DNA of 64,000 bases, from NCBI RefSeq assembly GCF_014207985.1, contig NZ_JACHMI010000001.1, positions 7,795,001-7,859,000 on the forward strand. The letters are read 5' to 3'. The stretch comes from Nonomuraea rubra (GTDB taxonomy: Bacteria; Actinomycetota; Actinomycetes; Streptosporangiales; Streptosporangiaceae). Under the pieces are notes generated by a model, which was not told where the DNA came from, searched no databases, and saw only the letters and a program-made list of their open reading frames with translations. Made by a program: the position numbers and the translations under genes. This document shows, piece after piece, positions 42,091 through 52,612 of this stretch (position 1 is the stretch's first letter; each line of letters begins with the position of its first letter).

Positions 42091-43137
42091 TCAGGCACGG
42101 GAGGCGGCCATCCCCTCCAGGAGGTAGCCGAGCCCTTCGTCGAACGTGGCGTCCCAGTCGTGCTCCAGCCCGTGCTCGGCCAGCGCCGGATAACGGTCGG
42201 CACGCTCGCGCAGGAACGCACCGGTGTCGGTGCCCCCACTCCGCTCCCAGGTCACCTGCATGATCACCGAACCCATCACGTAGTTCGAGAGGCTGAAGGC
42301 GGCCGTCTTCGGCGCGGCGAACCCGGCGGCGGTCAGCGTCTCGTACAGGAACTCGGTGCGCCGCAGCGCGTTGGGGCCCATAAGCGGGCGATCGAGCAGC
42401 GTCGCCGACCAGGGATGCCGCAGCAACGCCGCCCGCCAGCGCCGCATCAACCCCCGCACCGGCCCCCGCCAATCACCCGGACGGCTCACCGCACCAGCCC
42501 CGACATCGCCCCCGCCACCCCTCACCGCAGCAGCCCCAGCATCGCCCCCGCCGCCCCTCACCACGCCGGCACCGCCATCACGGCCACTCACCGCCGGAGC
42601 GTCGGCGCCCATGGCCTCATTCGCCGCACCAGCGCCTGCACCCCCAGCGCCACTCGCCCCAGCAGTGCCGCCACGTCCACCACCGCTCAACGCAGCCTCC
42701 CCTGCGGCGCCACCGCGCGGCACACCGCCGGCCATGCCTCTCTCACTCGGCGCACCGCCCACGCCACCGCCGCCCGGCGCAGCTCTGCCCACGCCACCGC
42801 CGCCCGGCGCACCTCTGCCCACGCCCCCGCCGTCGCTCGGCGCGGCGCTGTCGGCACCGTCGCCACCCAGCACTGACACCCCGCCCGCCGGTCCGGCGAG
42901 GTCGTCCAGCCGCACCTCGCGGAAGACCTCGTCCATGGCCAGATCCAGCACGTCGTCCTTGGTCTTGACGTGCCAGTAGAGCGTGGTCGAGCCGGTGTCG
43001 AGCCGCTCGGCGAGGCGACGCATGGTCAGCCGCCCCACGCCCTCCTCATCCAGCAGCGCCACCGCCTCCGCCACGATCCGCTCCAGCGTCAGCGTCTGTC
43101 TCGGGGACTTCTGACTGCGCGACCACACGTTGTCCAC
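42091..43137 (-). CDS. TetR-family regulator with a long Gly/Ala-rich insertion
   Basis: The 348-residue protein has a normal TetR helix-turn-helix (residues 16-62, with LTMRRLAERLDTGSTTLYWHV) and a normal C-terminal ligand domain (about residues 217-348, TetR_C, including RRTEFLYETLTAAGFAAPKTAAF). Between them is an insert of about 133 residues, rich in Gly, Ala, Val and Arg and built from imperfect 10-11 residue repeats such as GRGAPGGGGV and VRGGGGDAGAA. A normal TetR is about 200-220 residues. The insert is in frame and free of stops. GTG at 43137 is used. It is divergent from the ABC-F gene, with a 17-base palindrome in between that is probably its operator. The ligand is likely a drug or metabolite. 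Confidence 0.85.
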   Translation of the reverse strand: MDNVWSRSQKSPRQTLTLERIVAEAVALLDEEGVGRLTMRRLAERLDTGSTTLYWHVKTKDDVLDLAMDEVFREVRLDDLAGPAGGVSVLGGDGADSAAPSDGGGVGRGAPGGGGVGRAAPGGGGVGGAPSERGMAGGVPRGGAAGEAALSGGGRGGTAGASGAGGAGAGAANEAMGADAPAVSGRDGGAGVVRGGGGDAGAAAVRGGGGDVGAGAVSRPGDWRGPVRGLMRRWRAALLRHPWSATLLDRPLMGPNALRRTEFLYETLTAAGFAAPKTAAFSLSNYVMGSVIMQVTWERSGGTDTGAFLRERADRYPALAEHGLEHDWDATFDEGLGYLLEGMAASRA

Positions 43138-43201
43138 CCCGGGATAATACGTTGTACGACGACCGGATCAATGGTCTAGTGAATGGAACATCGGTCCAGT
43201 G

Positions 43202-43218
43202 CCGGATCGACGATCCGG
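43202..43218. promoter_or_regulatory. 17-base palindrome, likely TetR operator
   Basis: CCGGATCG-A-CGATCCGG is a perfect inverted repeat with one centre base, 41 bases before the ABC-F ATG and 65 bases before the TetR GTG. A second half-like copy, CCGGATCA, occurs at about 43163. Confidence 0.6.
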
Positions 43219-43258
43219 ACAGTCGAGCACCGGACCAGCGAGGGAAGAGGGTCAGGGG

Positions 43259-44833
43259 ATGGGGCATGTCGACGTGAGCGGAGTGACGTACCTGCTGCCC
43301 GATGGACGTCCCTTGTTGCTGGAGGTGTCCTTCAAGGTCGGCGATGGCGCCAAGGCGGCGCTGGTCGGGCCGAACGGTGCGGGTAAGAGCACGTTGCTGC
43401 GGCTCATCGCGGGCGAGGTGGCACCGGACGAGGGGCGGGTGGCCGCCACGGGCGGGGTCGGCGTCATGCGGCAGTTCCTCGGCGAGGGCACCGTACGGGA
43501 TCTGCTGCTGAGCGTGGCGCCGCCGCAGACCGGGCGGGCATGGGCGGCGCTGGAGCGGGCCGAGGCGGCGATCGCAGCGCACGACGACGAGGAGCGGCAG
43601 CTCGCCTACGCCCAGGCCATCGCCGACTACGCCGACGCCGGCGGTTACGAGCTGGAGCTGGTGTGGGACGTGTGCGCCACCGAGGCACTCGGGCTCCCGT
43701 ACGAGGAGATCAAGGACCGGAGCCTGGCCACGCTGTCCGGCGGCGAGCAGAAGCGGCTCATGCTGGAGGCGCTGCTGCGCGGGCCGGACGAGGTGCTGCT
43801 GCTCGACGAGCCCGACAACTTCCTGGACGTTCGGGGCAAACAGTGGCTGGAGCGGGCGATCAGGAGCTCGGGCAAGACGGTGCTGCTCGTCTCGCACGAC
43901 CGGCGGCTGCTGGCCGAGGCCGCCGATCGCATCATCACGGTCGAGGGGCGCGGCGTGTGGGTGCACGGCGGCGGGTTCGCCGGTTACGCCGAGGCCCGCA
44001 GGCGGCGCAAGGAGCGGCTGGAGGAGCTGCGGCAGCGCTGGGAGGAGGAGCGGGCCAGGCTGCGGCGGCTCGTCCACGTGCTGCGGCAACGCTCGGCCGG
44101 GAACGACGCGCTGGCGGGGGCGTACCAGTCGGCGGTGACGCGGCTGGACCGCTTCGAGCGGGCGGGGCCGCCCCAGCGCGCGCCCAAGGAGCAGAACGTC
44201 CGCATCCGGCTGCGCGGCGGCCGCACCGGCAAGCGGGCGATCGTCTGCGAGGAACTGGAGCTGACGGGCCTGCTGCGCCCGTTCTCCACCGAGATCTGGT
44301 ACGGCGAACGCGTCGGCGTGCTCGGCATGAACGGCACCGGCAAGTCCCACTTCCTGCGCCTGCTGGCGGGCGAGCCGATCGCGCACACCGGCGTCGCCCG
44401 CCTGGGAGCCCGCGTCTCCCCCGGCCACTTCGCCCAGACCCACCTGCGCCCGGACCTGCTCGGCCGCCCCGCAGCCGAGGTGGTCATGCACGAGCACGCG
44501 CTGACCCGCAACGAGGCGATGGCGGCACTGGCCCGCTACGAGCTGGCGCCGGCGGGCGGCCAGCCGTTCGAGACGCTGTCGGGCGGGCAGCAGGCGCGGC
44601 TGCAGATCCTGCTGCTGGAGCTGTCGGGCGCGACGCTGCTGCTCCTCGACGAGCCGACGGACAACCTGGACCTGGCCAGCGCCGAAGCCCTGCAGGCCGG
44701 GCTCGGCGGCTTCGAGGGCACGGTGCTGACCGTGACCCACGACCGCTGGTTCGCCGACGACCTGGACCGGTATCTGATCTTCGGCGCGGACGGGCTGGTC
44801 CGGGAGAGCGACACACCGCGCTGGGACCTCTGA
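43259..44833 (+). CDS. ABC-F family ATPase (translation factor/ribosome protection type)
   Basis: A 524-residue protein with two ATP-binding domains in one chain and no membrane helix, as in ABC-F proteins that act on the ribosome. Domain 1 has Walker A GPNGAGKST (37-45), signature LSGGEQKRL and Walker B VLLLDEPDNFLD. Domain 2 has GMNGTGKSH, signature LSGGQQARL and Walker B LLLLDEPTDNLD. The linker between them (about 235-305, RRRRKERLEELRQRWEEERAR and following helices) is charged and coiled, as in ABC-F linkers that reach the peptidyl-transferase centre. Walker A of domain 2 ends in S-H where S-T is usual. The divergent TetR gene suggests drug-induced expression and possible antibiotic resistance; the drug class cannot be named. 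Confidence 0.88.
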   Translation: MGHVDVSGVTYLLPDGRPLLLEVSFKVGDGAKAALVGPNGAGKSTLLRLIAGEVAPDEGRVAATGGVGVMRQFLGEGTVRDLLLSVAPPQTGRAWAALERAEAAIAAHDDEERQLAYAQAIADYADAGGYELELVWDVCATEALGLPYEEIKDRSLATLSGGEQKRLMLEALLRGPDEVLLLDEPDNFLDVRGKQWLERAIRSSGKTVLLVSHDRRLLAEAADRIITVEGRGVWVHGGGFAGYAEARRRRKERLEELRQRWEEERARLRRLVHVLRQRSAGNDALAGAYQSAVTRLDRFERAGPPQRAPKEQNVRIRLRGGRTGKRAIVCEELELTGLLRPFSTEIWYGERVGVLGMNGTGKSHFLRLLAGEPIAHTGVARLGARVSPGHFAQTHLRPDLLGRPAAEVVMHEHALTRNEAMAALARYELAPAGGQPFETLSGGQQARLQILLLELSGATLLLLDEPTDNLDLASAEALQAGLGGFEGTVLTVTHDRWFADDLDRYLIFGADGLVRESDTPRWDL

Positions 44834-45047
44834 CGCCGGACCGTCCGCGAGCCGGCGGAGCACGAGGTGCGGATCAACGCGCCTCGCAGCAGGCGCCGGA
44901 GGTGTCATCCTCTGTGCAAGAGCTGCGACCTTGCGGTGCGGGAGGGTGAGCGCCCGTCAAGCGATCAGGAAGCCGGCTCCCCGCCCCGCCATGGCGCAAG
45001 AGCTGGCCGCGATCGGTGAGGGCTGAGCGCCGTCGATCGATCCGGCA

Positions 45048-45127
45048 GATGGCAGCGCGATCGATCAGGCCGATCGCAGCGCGATCTATCAGACCGGTAG
45101 CAGCGCGATCGGTCAGGCAGATGGCAG
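45048..45127. repeat. 24-base tandem repeat at the end of the VOC gene
   Basis: Three 24-base units (45048, 45072, 45096) and one third of a fourth differ by a few bases and share AGCGCGATC. The unit at 45096-45119 contains the stop codon of the VOC gene; the others lie in the 279-base gap beyond it. The rest of that gap (44834-45047) shows no gene or clear signal. Confidence 0.88.
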
Positions 45128-45838
45128 GACGCAGAACTCGTGGCCGTCGGGGTCGACCATGACGACCCAGTCGGCCTCGTCGCCCTGGCCGATGTCGATG
45201 GGCGCCGCCCCGAGGGAGATGAGCCGGTCGACCTCCGCCTGCTGATCGCCGCCGGCCGGCGGGGCGAGGTCGAAGTGCAGCCGGTACTTGCCGGTTTTTG
45301 GCTCCAGCGGCGGGCCACCCCAGGTGATCTTCGGGCCGCCGTGCGGTGAGCGGATGGCGGTCTCCTCGTTCTGGTCCCAGACCAGGGGCCAGCCCAGCGC
45401 GGCGCTCCAGAAGTAGCCGGCCTGCTGCGAGCCGTCGGACGCGAGCGCCCCGATGAACCCGCAGTCGGCGAGGAACTTGTTGCCCGGCTCGATGACGCAG
45501 AACTCGTTGCCCTCGGGGTCCGCGAGCACGACGTGCTCCTCGTCCGGCCCCTGACCGATGTCGAGGTGGCGGCCGCCGAGCTCGAGCGCCCTGGCCACCG
45601 TCTCCCGCTGGTTCTCCAGGGACGTGCTCGTCAGGTCGAAGTGCATCTGGTTCTGGCCGACCTTCTGCTCCCGCGAGGGCAGGAAGCGCAGCCGGAAGCC
45701 GGTGTCATCGTTCGGCAGGAGCGTGATGCCGCCCCTGGGGTCGTCGGCGGTCTCCCAGTTCAGGACGCCGGACCAGAATCGCGCGAGACCGGTCGGGTCG
45801 TGCGCGTCGAAGCAGAGCGCGATGAGACGAGAGGTCAC
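45113..45838 (-). CDS. Two-domain VOC (glyoxalase/bleomycin-resistance) protein
   Basis: A 241-residue protein made of two similar VOC domains (about residues 1-118 and 122-241). Each has the pattern of an R/W-rich start (LARFWSGVLNW; AGYFWSAALGWPL), a middle strand with HFDL (QMHFDL; RLHFDL), and an end with DPEGNEFCV and DPDGHEFCV. Metal-binding residues in the usual positions (His/Glu) appear in part. VOC members act on small molecules, cleave or isomerise, or bind antibiotics; specificity is not readable here. GTG at 45838 with GGAG at the right distance is preferred over GTG at 45850. Its stop codon lies within a 24-base tandem repeat. Confidence 0.88.
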   Translation of the reverse strand: MTSRLIALCFDAHDPTGLARFWSGVLNWETADDPRGGITLLPNDDTGFRLRFLPSREQKVGQNQMHFDLTSTSLENQRETVARALELGGRHLDIGQGPDEEHVVLADPEGNEFCVIEPGNKFLADCGFIGALASDGSQQAGYFWSAALGWPLVWDQNEETAIRSPHGGPKITWGGPPLEPKTGKYRLHFDLAPPAGGDQQAEVDRLISLGAAPIDIGQGDEADWVVMVDPDGHEFCVLPSA

Positions 45839-45954
45839 GTCGCTCCGCACCTCCGATCTAGTGGAAGCCTTCGATGCCGGAAAAATCCGGGCATGCCACG
45901 GGTCATGCTGGCATGCCCTCTGGTGATCCTCTACCGGTTATTCCCGGCGGGCCC

Positions 45955-47169
45955 TCAGCCCGCTTCCGTGACGGGCAGGCGGTCCCGCCGCAAGGCCGTA
46001 AGGGTCATGGTCTCGTCCACGGCCTCGGGCGAGAGCACGTGGTCCAGCACCATCACCGCGCACCCGCTGATCCCGGCCCCCGCTCCCAGCCGGCTGGGCT
46101 CGATGCGCAGCCGCCGGGTGGCCAGGGCGGTGGAGCGGCGGTAGACGACCTCGCGGATGCTCGACACCAGCGGGCCGAACGCCTCCGCCACGTCACCTCC
46201 GAGCACCACCACCGACGGGTTGAGGATGTTGACGGCTCCCGCCAGCACCTCGCCGATGCGCCGGCCGGCCTCGCGGACCGTGGCCATGGTCTCGGCGTCG
46301 CCGGCCCGTACGAGGGCGGTCACGTCGGCGATCGTCCTGACGTCCTTGCCGCCCGCCCGCAGCTCGCGCAGCAGCGCGGTGCCGCTGGCGACGGAGTCGA
46401 CGCAGTCGTAGTTGCCGCAGCGGCAGAGCACGCCGCCGCCGTCCAGCACGGGGATGTGCCCGATCTCGCCCGCCGCGCCCAGCGCGCCGCGCAGGATGCC
46501 GCCGCCGGCGATCACGCCGGCGCCGATGCGGGTGGAGATCTTCACGAACATCAGGTCGTCGAGGTCGGGGTACGCGCCGCGGTGCTCGCCGATGGCCAGC
46601 ACGTTCACGTCGTTGTCGACGAGCACGGGTACGGGGAAGCGCTCGCGGATGATCGGCGGGATGACGACGCCGGTCCAGGAGGCCATGACGCGGGCACTCT
46701 CCGTACGGCCCTGCGCGAACTCCACCGTGGCGGGCACGCCCATCCCGACGCCCTGGATCATCGAGCGCGGCCGGTCGCCGAGCAGTTCGTCCCAGGTGTC
46801 CATGAGCACCGGCAGCACGGTGTCTGGCCCCTGCTCCACGTCCATCGCGAACTCGCGCCCGACCAGCTCGGCCCCGGCGAGGTCGCAGACGGACACGCGG
46901 GTCCGTGAGGCGCCGAGCGCCGCCACCAGCACCACGCCGCCCGACGCGTTGAACTCCAGCCGGACGGGGGGCCGCCCGCCGGTGGACGGGGCGTCGGTGC
47001 GCTCCACGACCAGGCCGCGTTCGAGCAGCTCGCCGACGCGCAGCTGCACCGCGGGGCGCGACAGGCCGGTCACCCGGCCGAGGTCGGCCCGCGTCACGGC
47101 CTCACCGGTGCGGATGAGGCGGAGCACCTCGCCACTGGTGGCGAGGGCGGCAGCGGTACGTCGAGGCAT
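45955..47169 (-). CDS. ROK-family transcriptional regulator
   Basis: A 404-residue ROK regulator of the NagC/XylR/Mlc group. A winged helix-turn-helix at the N-terminus (TRADLGRVTGLSRPAVQLRV) precedes the sugar-kinase-like domain with an ASKHA fold; zinc-motif elements are visible as GHIPVLDGGG then CRCGNYDCVDSVAS, where His and three Cys hold zinc. The upstream region shared with zwf carries an AAAAGTC-GT-GACTTTT palindrome, so it likely controls the Entner-Doudoroff genes. The ROK domain could bind glucose, glucose 6-phosphate or a related sugar. ATG at 47169 is used. Confidence 0.9.
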   Translation of the reverse strand: MPRRTAAALATSGEVLRLIRTGEAVTRADLGRVTGLSRPAVQLRVGELLERGLVVERTDAPSTGGRPPVRLEFNASGGVVLVAALGASRTRVSVCDLAGAELVGREFAMDVEQGPDTVLPVLMDTWDELLGDRPRSMIQGVGMGVPATVEFAQGRTESARVMASWTGVVIPPIIRERFPVPVLVDNDVNVLAIGEHRGAYPDLDDLMFVKISTRIGAGVIAGGGILRGALGAAGEIGHIPVLDGGGVLCRCGNYDCVDSVASGTALLRELRAGGKDVRTIADVTALVRAGDAETMATVREAGRRIGEVLAGAVNILNPSVVVLGGDVAEAFGPLVSSIREVVYRRSTALATRRLRIEPSRLGAGAGISGCAVMVLDHVLSPEAVDETMTLTALRRDRLPVTEAG

Positions 47170-47201
47170 CGGCTAAGTGAACCACATGCGGTTGTGTCAT
47201 G

Positions 47202-47217
47202 AAAAGTCGTGACTTTT
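47202..47217. promoter_or_regulatory. Palindrome in the ROK/zwf divergent promoter
   Basis: AAAAGTC-GT-GACTTTT is a perfect 16-base inverted repeat, 33 bases before the ROK ATG and 95 bases before the zwf GTG. A second small repeat CACA-N6-TGTG is at 47183-47196. It is the best candidate operator for the ROK protein. Confidence 0.6.
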
Positions 47218-47311
47218 TTATCTCAAATACCAAAACTCCGCTTGTGTGAGACCCAAACTCTCGTTAGTGTCCGTTCTGTCCCTGCTTGGTAGATCATCGG
47301 AGTCCCGCACC

Positions 47312-48837
<1,526 letters not shown>

Positions 48838-48838
<1 letters not shown>

Positions 48839-50769
48839 TGAACCACGTCATCCAGGAGATCACCGACCGGATCGCCGAGCGCAGCGCCGCCAGCCGTACC
48901 GCTTACCTGGAGCGGATCCGCCGTGAGGGCGAGGCCGCCAGGGCGAAGGGCCCGGCGCGGGCGCACCTGGGCTGCGCGAACCTCGCGCACGGCTTCGCGG
49001 GCGCCCCGGCCGAGGACAAGCCGGCTCTGCGCGGCTCCGCCAAGCCCGGCGTGGCCATCGTGACCAGCTACAACGACATGCTGTCCGCGCACCAGCCGTA
49101 CGAGACCTACCCGCCGGAGCTGAAGCAGGCCGTGCGCAAGGCCGGCGGCGTGGCGCAGGTGGCGGGCGGCGTGCCCGCCATGTGCGACGGCATCACGCAG
49201 GGCCGCGCCGGCATGGAGCTGTCGCTCTACAGCCGCGACGTGATCGCCATGTCCACCGCGATCGCGCTGTCGCACGACATGTTCGACGCCTCGCTGCTGC
49301 TGGGCGTGTGCGACAAGATCGTGCCGGGGCTGTTCATCGGGGCGCTGCACTTCGGCCACCTGCCCGCGATCTTCGTGCCCGCAGGCCCGATGGCCTCGGG
49401 CCTGCCGAACAAGGTCAAGGCCCGCACCCGGCAGCTGTTCGCCGAGGGCAAGGTCGGCAGGGAGGAGCTGCTGGACGCCGAGGCCAAGTCGTACCACTCC
49501 CCCGGCACCTGCACCTTCTACGGCACCGCGAACTCCAACCAGGCGCTGATGGAGGTCATGGGCCTGCACCTGCCCGGCTCGACGTTCGTCAACCCGCACA
49601 CCGAGCTGCGGCACGCGCTCACGCAGGCCGCCGGGCGCAGGGCGGTGGAGATCACCGCGCACGGCGCCGAGTACACGCCGATCGGCGAGCTGGTGGACGA
49701 GAAGTCGATCGTGAACGCCTGCGTCGCCCTGCTGGCCACCGGCGGCTCCACGAACCACACGCTGCACCTGGTCGCCATGGCCGCCGCCGCGGGCATCGTG
49801 CTGACCTGGGACGACCTGGCCTGCCTGTCCGAGGTCGTGCCGTCGCTGACCAAGATCTACCCGAACGGCCAGGCGGACGTGAACCACTTCCGCGACGCCG
49901 GCGGCATGCAGGTGCTCATCGGCGACCTGCTGGACGAGGGCCTGCTGCACGGGGACGTCATGACCGTGGCGGGCCCCGGCCTCGACCGCTACCGCGAGGC
50001 GCCCGAGCTGGTGGACGGCGAGCTGGTCTGGGCACCGGTCACCGGCGGCAGCAAGGACCTGGACGTGCTGCGCCCGGCCGCCGACCCGTTCTCGGCCGAC
50101 GGCGGCATCCACATGGTCGAGGGCAACCTGGGCCGCGCCGTCAGCAAGGTCTCGGCGGTCAAGCCGGAGCACCTGGTGATCGAGGCGCCGGCCAAGGTCT
50201 TCCACGACCAGCTCGACCTGCTGAAGGCGTTCGAGGCGGGGGAGCTGGACGGGCAGGACTTCGTGGCGGTCATCCGCTACCAGGGCCCCAGCGCGAACGG
50301 CATGCCCGAGCTGCACAAGCTCACCTCGCCGCTGGCGGTGCTGCTCGACAGGGGCCAGCGGGTGGCGATCGTCACCGACGGCCGCATGTCGGGCGCGTCG
50401 GGCAAGGTGCCGGCGGCCATCCATCTGTCGCCCGAGGCGGCCGACGGCGGGCCGATCGCGCTGGTCCGCGACGGCGACGTGATCAGGCTGGACTCGGCGG
50501 CGGGCACGCTGGAGCTGCGGGTGCCGGCCGAGGAGCTGGCCCGCCGCACGCCCGAGGGCCGGCCGCTGAGCGACGCGCAGTGGGTCGGCACGGGACGGGA
50601 GCTGTTCGCCGCCTTCCGCCGGATGGCGGGGCACGCCGAGCAGGGCGCCGGCATCTTCGGGGTGAGCGGCGCCGAGTCGCCGCACCACGGCCCCGGCCTG
50701 GGCTTCCCCGCCGAGGCGGGCTCGTCCCACCTCGAGACGGGCGCGCCGGTCGGCGCGCTGGTCCGGTGA
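48838..50769 (+). CDS. edd: 6-phosphogluconate dehydratase (Entner-Doudoroff)
   Basis: The 643-residue enzyme removes water from 6-phosphogluconate to give KDPG. It belongs to the IlvD/Edd family with an oxygen-sensitive [4Fe-4S] cluster; ligand Cys residues are visible in [12 protein letters not shown], in [11 protein letters not shown] and in [15 protein letters not shown]. It is Edd and not dihydroxyacid dehydratase, judging by length, the [12 protein letters not shown] segment and its neighbours zwf and eda. ATG at 48838 shares one base with the zwf stop, so translation is coupled. Edd is rare in actinobacteria; presence with all partner genes suggests true use of the pathway. Confidence 0.96.
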
Positions 50770-50931
50770 CGGGATATTTGCCGGTACGGTGCTCTGTGTC
50801 CGTTTGGCGCGCGCTGAACGCTCCAGAGCCCGTACGTCCGCACCACCCCGCATGGGGAAACGTGAACGATCGTAGGATCCTTCGGTGTATGGCGAGCGAT
50901 CTTGACGCCGCCCCGAATGCCGGAGGTATCC

Positions 50932-51897
50932 GTGAGTGCCTTTGACCTTCCGTGGCTCGTCGCCGACATCGGCGGGACCAACGCCCGGTTCGGCCTCGTC
51001 ACCGCGCCGGGGGCGCGCCCGTCGGACGTCGCGGTCCTGCCGGGTGCCGACTACGCCACCCTCCCCGAAGCCGTAGCCGCCTATCTCGCGGAGCACGCGG
51101 GCGGAGTGCGGCCGGGGGCGGCCTGCCTGGCACTCGCGGGCCCGATCGACGGCGACCACTACCGGCTCACGAACTCCCACTGGTCCGGCTCCATCCGGGA
51201 CCTGGATGTGCCGTACGCGCGGCTGCTCAACGACTTCGAGGCGCTGGCCGTGTCGCTGCCCCACCTGGCGGGCGACGAGCTGGTGTCCCTGGGCGGGCCC
51301 GCGCCGGAGCACGGCGTCAAGGCGGTGCTGGGCCCGGGGACCGGGCTCGGCGTCGGCGGGCTGGTGCCCAGCGTGCACGGCTGGACGGCGATCCCCGGCG
51401 AGGGCGGGCACGCCACGGTGCCGGTGTTCGAGCCGCGCGAGATCGAGATCGTCCGCGCCGTCCAGTCGCAGGGCCTGCCGCACGTGGTGGCCGAGCACCT
51501 GCTGTCGGGCCCGGGGCTGGTGCGCCTGCACCGGGCGCTGGCCCTGGTGAACGGCGTCACCGCACCCGACCTGACCGCCTCCGACATCGTCGCCAGGGTG
51601 GACGACTCGTTGTGCGCGGAGACGGTCGAGGTGTTCTGCGGCATGCTCGGCACCTTCGCCGGCAACGTGGCACTGACGCTCGGCGCCCGGGGAGGGGTGT
51701 ACCTGGCCGGCGGGGTGCTGCCCCGTATCGTGGAGCGGGTGCGTGCCAGCGCGTTCCGTACGCGCTTCGAGGACAACCCCGACATGGCCGCCTACCTGTC
51801 GGAGATCGGCACCGTGCTGATCGTCGCGGCCCAGCCCGGGATGACGGGCGCGGCGGCCTGGCTGAGCCAGCACGCCCGCACCGAGCTGGTGGGCTGA
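50932..51897 (+). CDS. glk: Glucokinase (proteobacterial type)
   Basis: A 321-residue glucokinase of the PF02685 type that phosphorylates glucose with ATP. The phosphate motif LVADIGGTNARFGLV is at the N-terminus; further marks are LNDFEALAVSLP (sugar contact) and GPGTGLGVGGLVP (ATP loop), with the late GVYLAGGVLPRIV. This type is common in Proteobacteria; actinobacteria mostly use the ROK type, so it may have arrived with the whole pathway. GTG at 50932 has a good CCGGAGG site 7 bases before. It lies 162 bases after edd and may also have its own promoter. It feeds the zwf step with glucose 6-phosphate. Confidence 0.94.
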   Translation: MSAFDLPWLVADIGGTNARFGLVTAPGARPSDVAVLPGADYATLPEAVAAYLAEHAGGVRPGAACLALAGPIDGDHYRLTNSHWSGSIRDLDVPYARLLNDFEALAVSLPHLAGDELVSLGGPAPEHGVKAVLGPGTGLGVGGLVPSVHGWTAIPGEGGHATVPVFEPREIEIVRAVQSQGLPHVVAEHLLSGPGLVRLHRALALVNGVTAPDLTASDIVARVDDSLCAETVEVFCGMLGTFAGNVALTLGARGGVYLAGGVLPRIVERVRASAFRTRFEDNPDMAAYLSEIGTVLIVAAQPGMTGAAAWLSQHARTELVG

Positions 51898-51981
51898 CTG
51901 AAGCCCACCAGGTGGGCAGGTGACCAGGTTGTACAGGACAAGACGACGGCCGTGAGAGGCCGACGAGGAGAGAGTAACCCC

Positions 51982-52593
51982 ATGAGCCTGCTCGATCTCG
52001 CCCCAGTGGTCCCCGTCGTGGTGATCGAGGACGCCGGGACCGCCGTCCCGATGGCCCGCGCCCTGGTGGCCGGGGGGCTGCCGGTCATCGAGGTGACCCT
52101 GCGCACGCCCGCCGCCCTGGAAGCCATCGCCAGGATCGCCGAGGAGGTGCCGGAGGCGACCGTGGGCGCGGGGACGATCCGGACCACCGACGACATCGCG
52201 GCGTCCGTGTCGGCCGGGGCGAGGTTCCTCGTCTCGCCTGGCACGACGTTGTCGCTGGTGGAGGCGCTGGACTCCAGCGGCGTGCCGTACCTGCCGGGTG
52301 CGGCCACCGTGTCGGAGGTCATGGCGCTGGCCGAGCGGGGGATCAAGGAGCTGAAGTTCTTCCCCGCCGAGGCCGCGGGCGGCGTCCCGTACCTCAAGTC
52401 GCTGTCCGGGCCGCTGCCCGACGTGCGCTTCTGCCCGACGGGCGGCATCAAGCCCGAGACCGCCCGCGACTACCTCGCGCTGCCGAACGTGGGCTGCGTC
52501 GGCGGCAGCTGGCTGACCCCGGCCGACGCGCTGGCCGCCGGGGACTGGGGCCGCGTGGAGAAGCTCGCCGCGGAGGCGGCCGCGCTGCGCTGA
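51982..52593 (+). CDS. eda: KDPG aldolase
   Basis: The 203-residue enzyme splits 2-keto-3-deoxy-6-phosphogluconate into pyruvate and glyceraldehyde 3-phosphate. The Schiff-base Lys is K125 in ELKFFPAEAAGG; the Glu that acts in proton transfer is in VIEVTLRT, and the phosphate-binding TGGIKPETA follows. ATG at 51982 follows GAGGAGAG. It is 84 bases after glk, on the same strand. It completes the Entner-Doudoroff route in this locus. The next gene, a NACHT protein, starts only 19 bases after its stop, so read-through is likely. Confidence 0.97.
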   Translation: MSLLDLAPVVPVVVIEDAGTAVPMARALVAGGLPVIEVTLRTPAALEAIARIAEEVPEATVGAGTIRTTDDIAASVSAGARFLVSPGTTLSLVEALDSSGVPYLPGAATVSEVMALAERGIKELKFFPAEAAGGVPYLKSLSGPLPDVRFCPTGGIKPETARDYLALPNVGCVGGSWLTPADALAAGDWGRVEKLAAEAAALR

Positions 52594-52612
52594 TCCCCGG
52601 GATAATGATCGG

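Noticed and set aside
45048..45127. CRISPR or VNTR-type mobile signature
   Set aside because: Only three and a third 24-base units without spacers; it is a plain tandem duplication.
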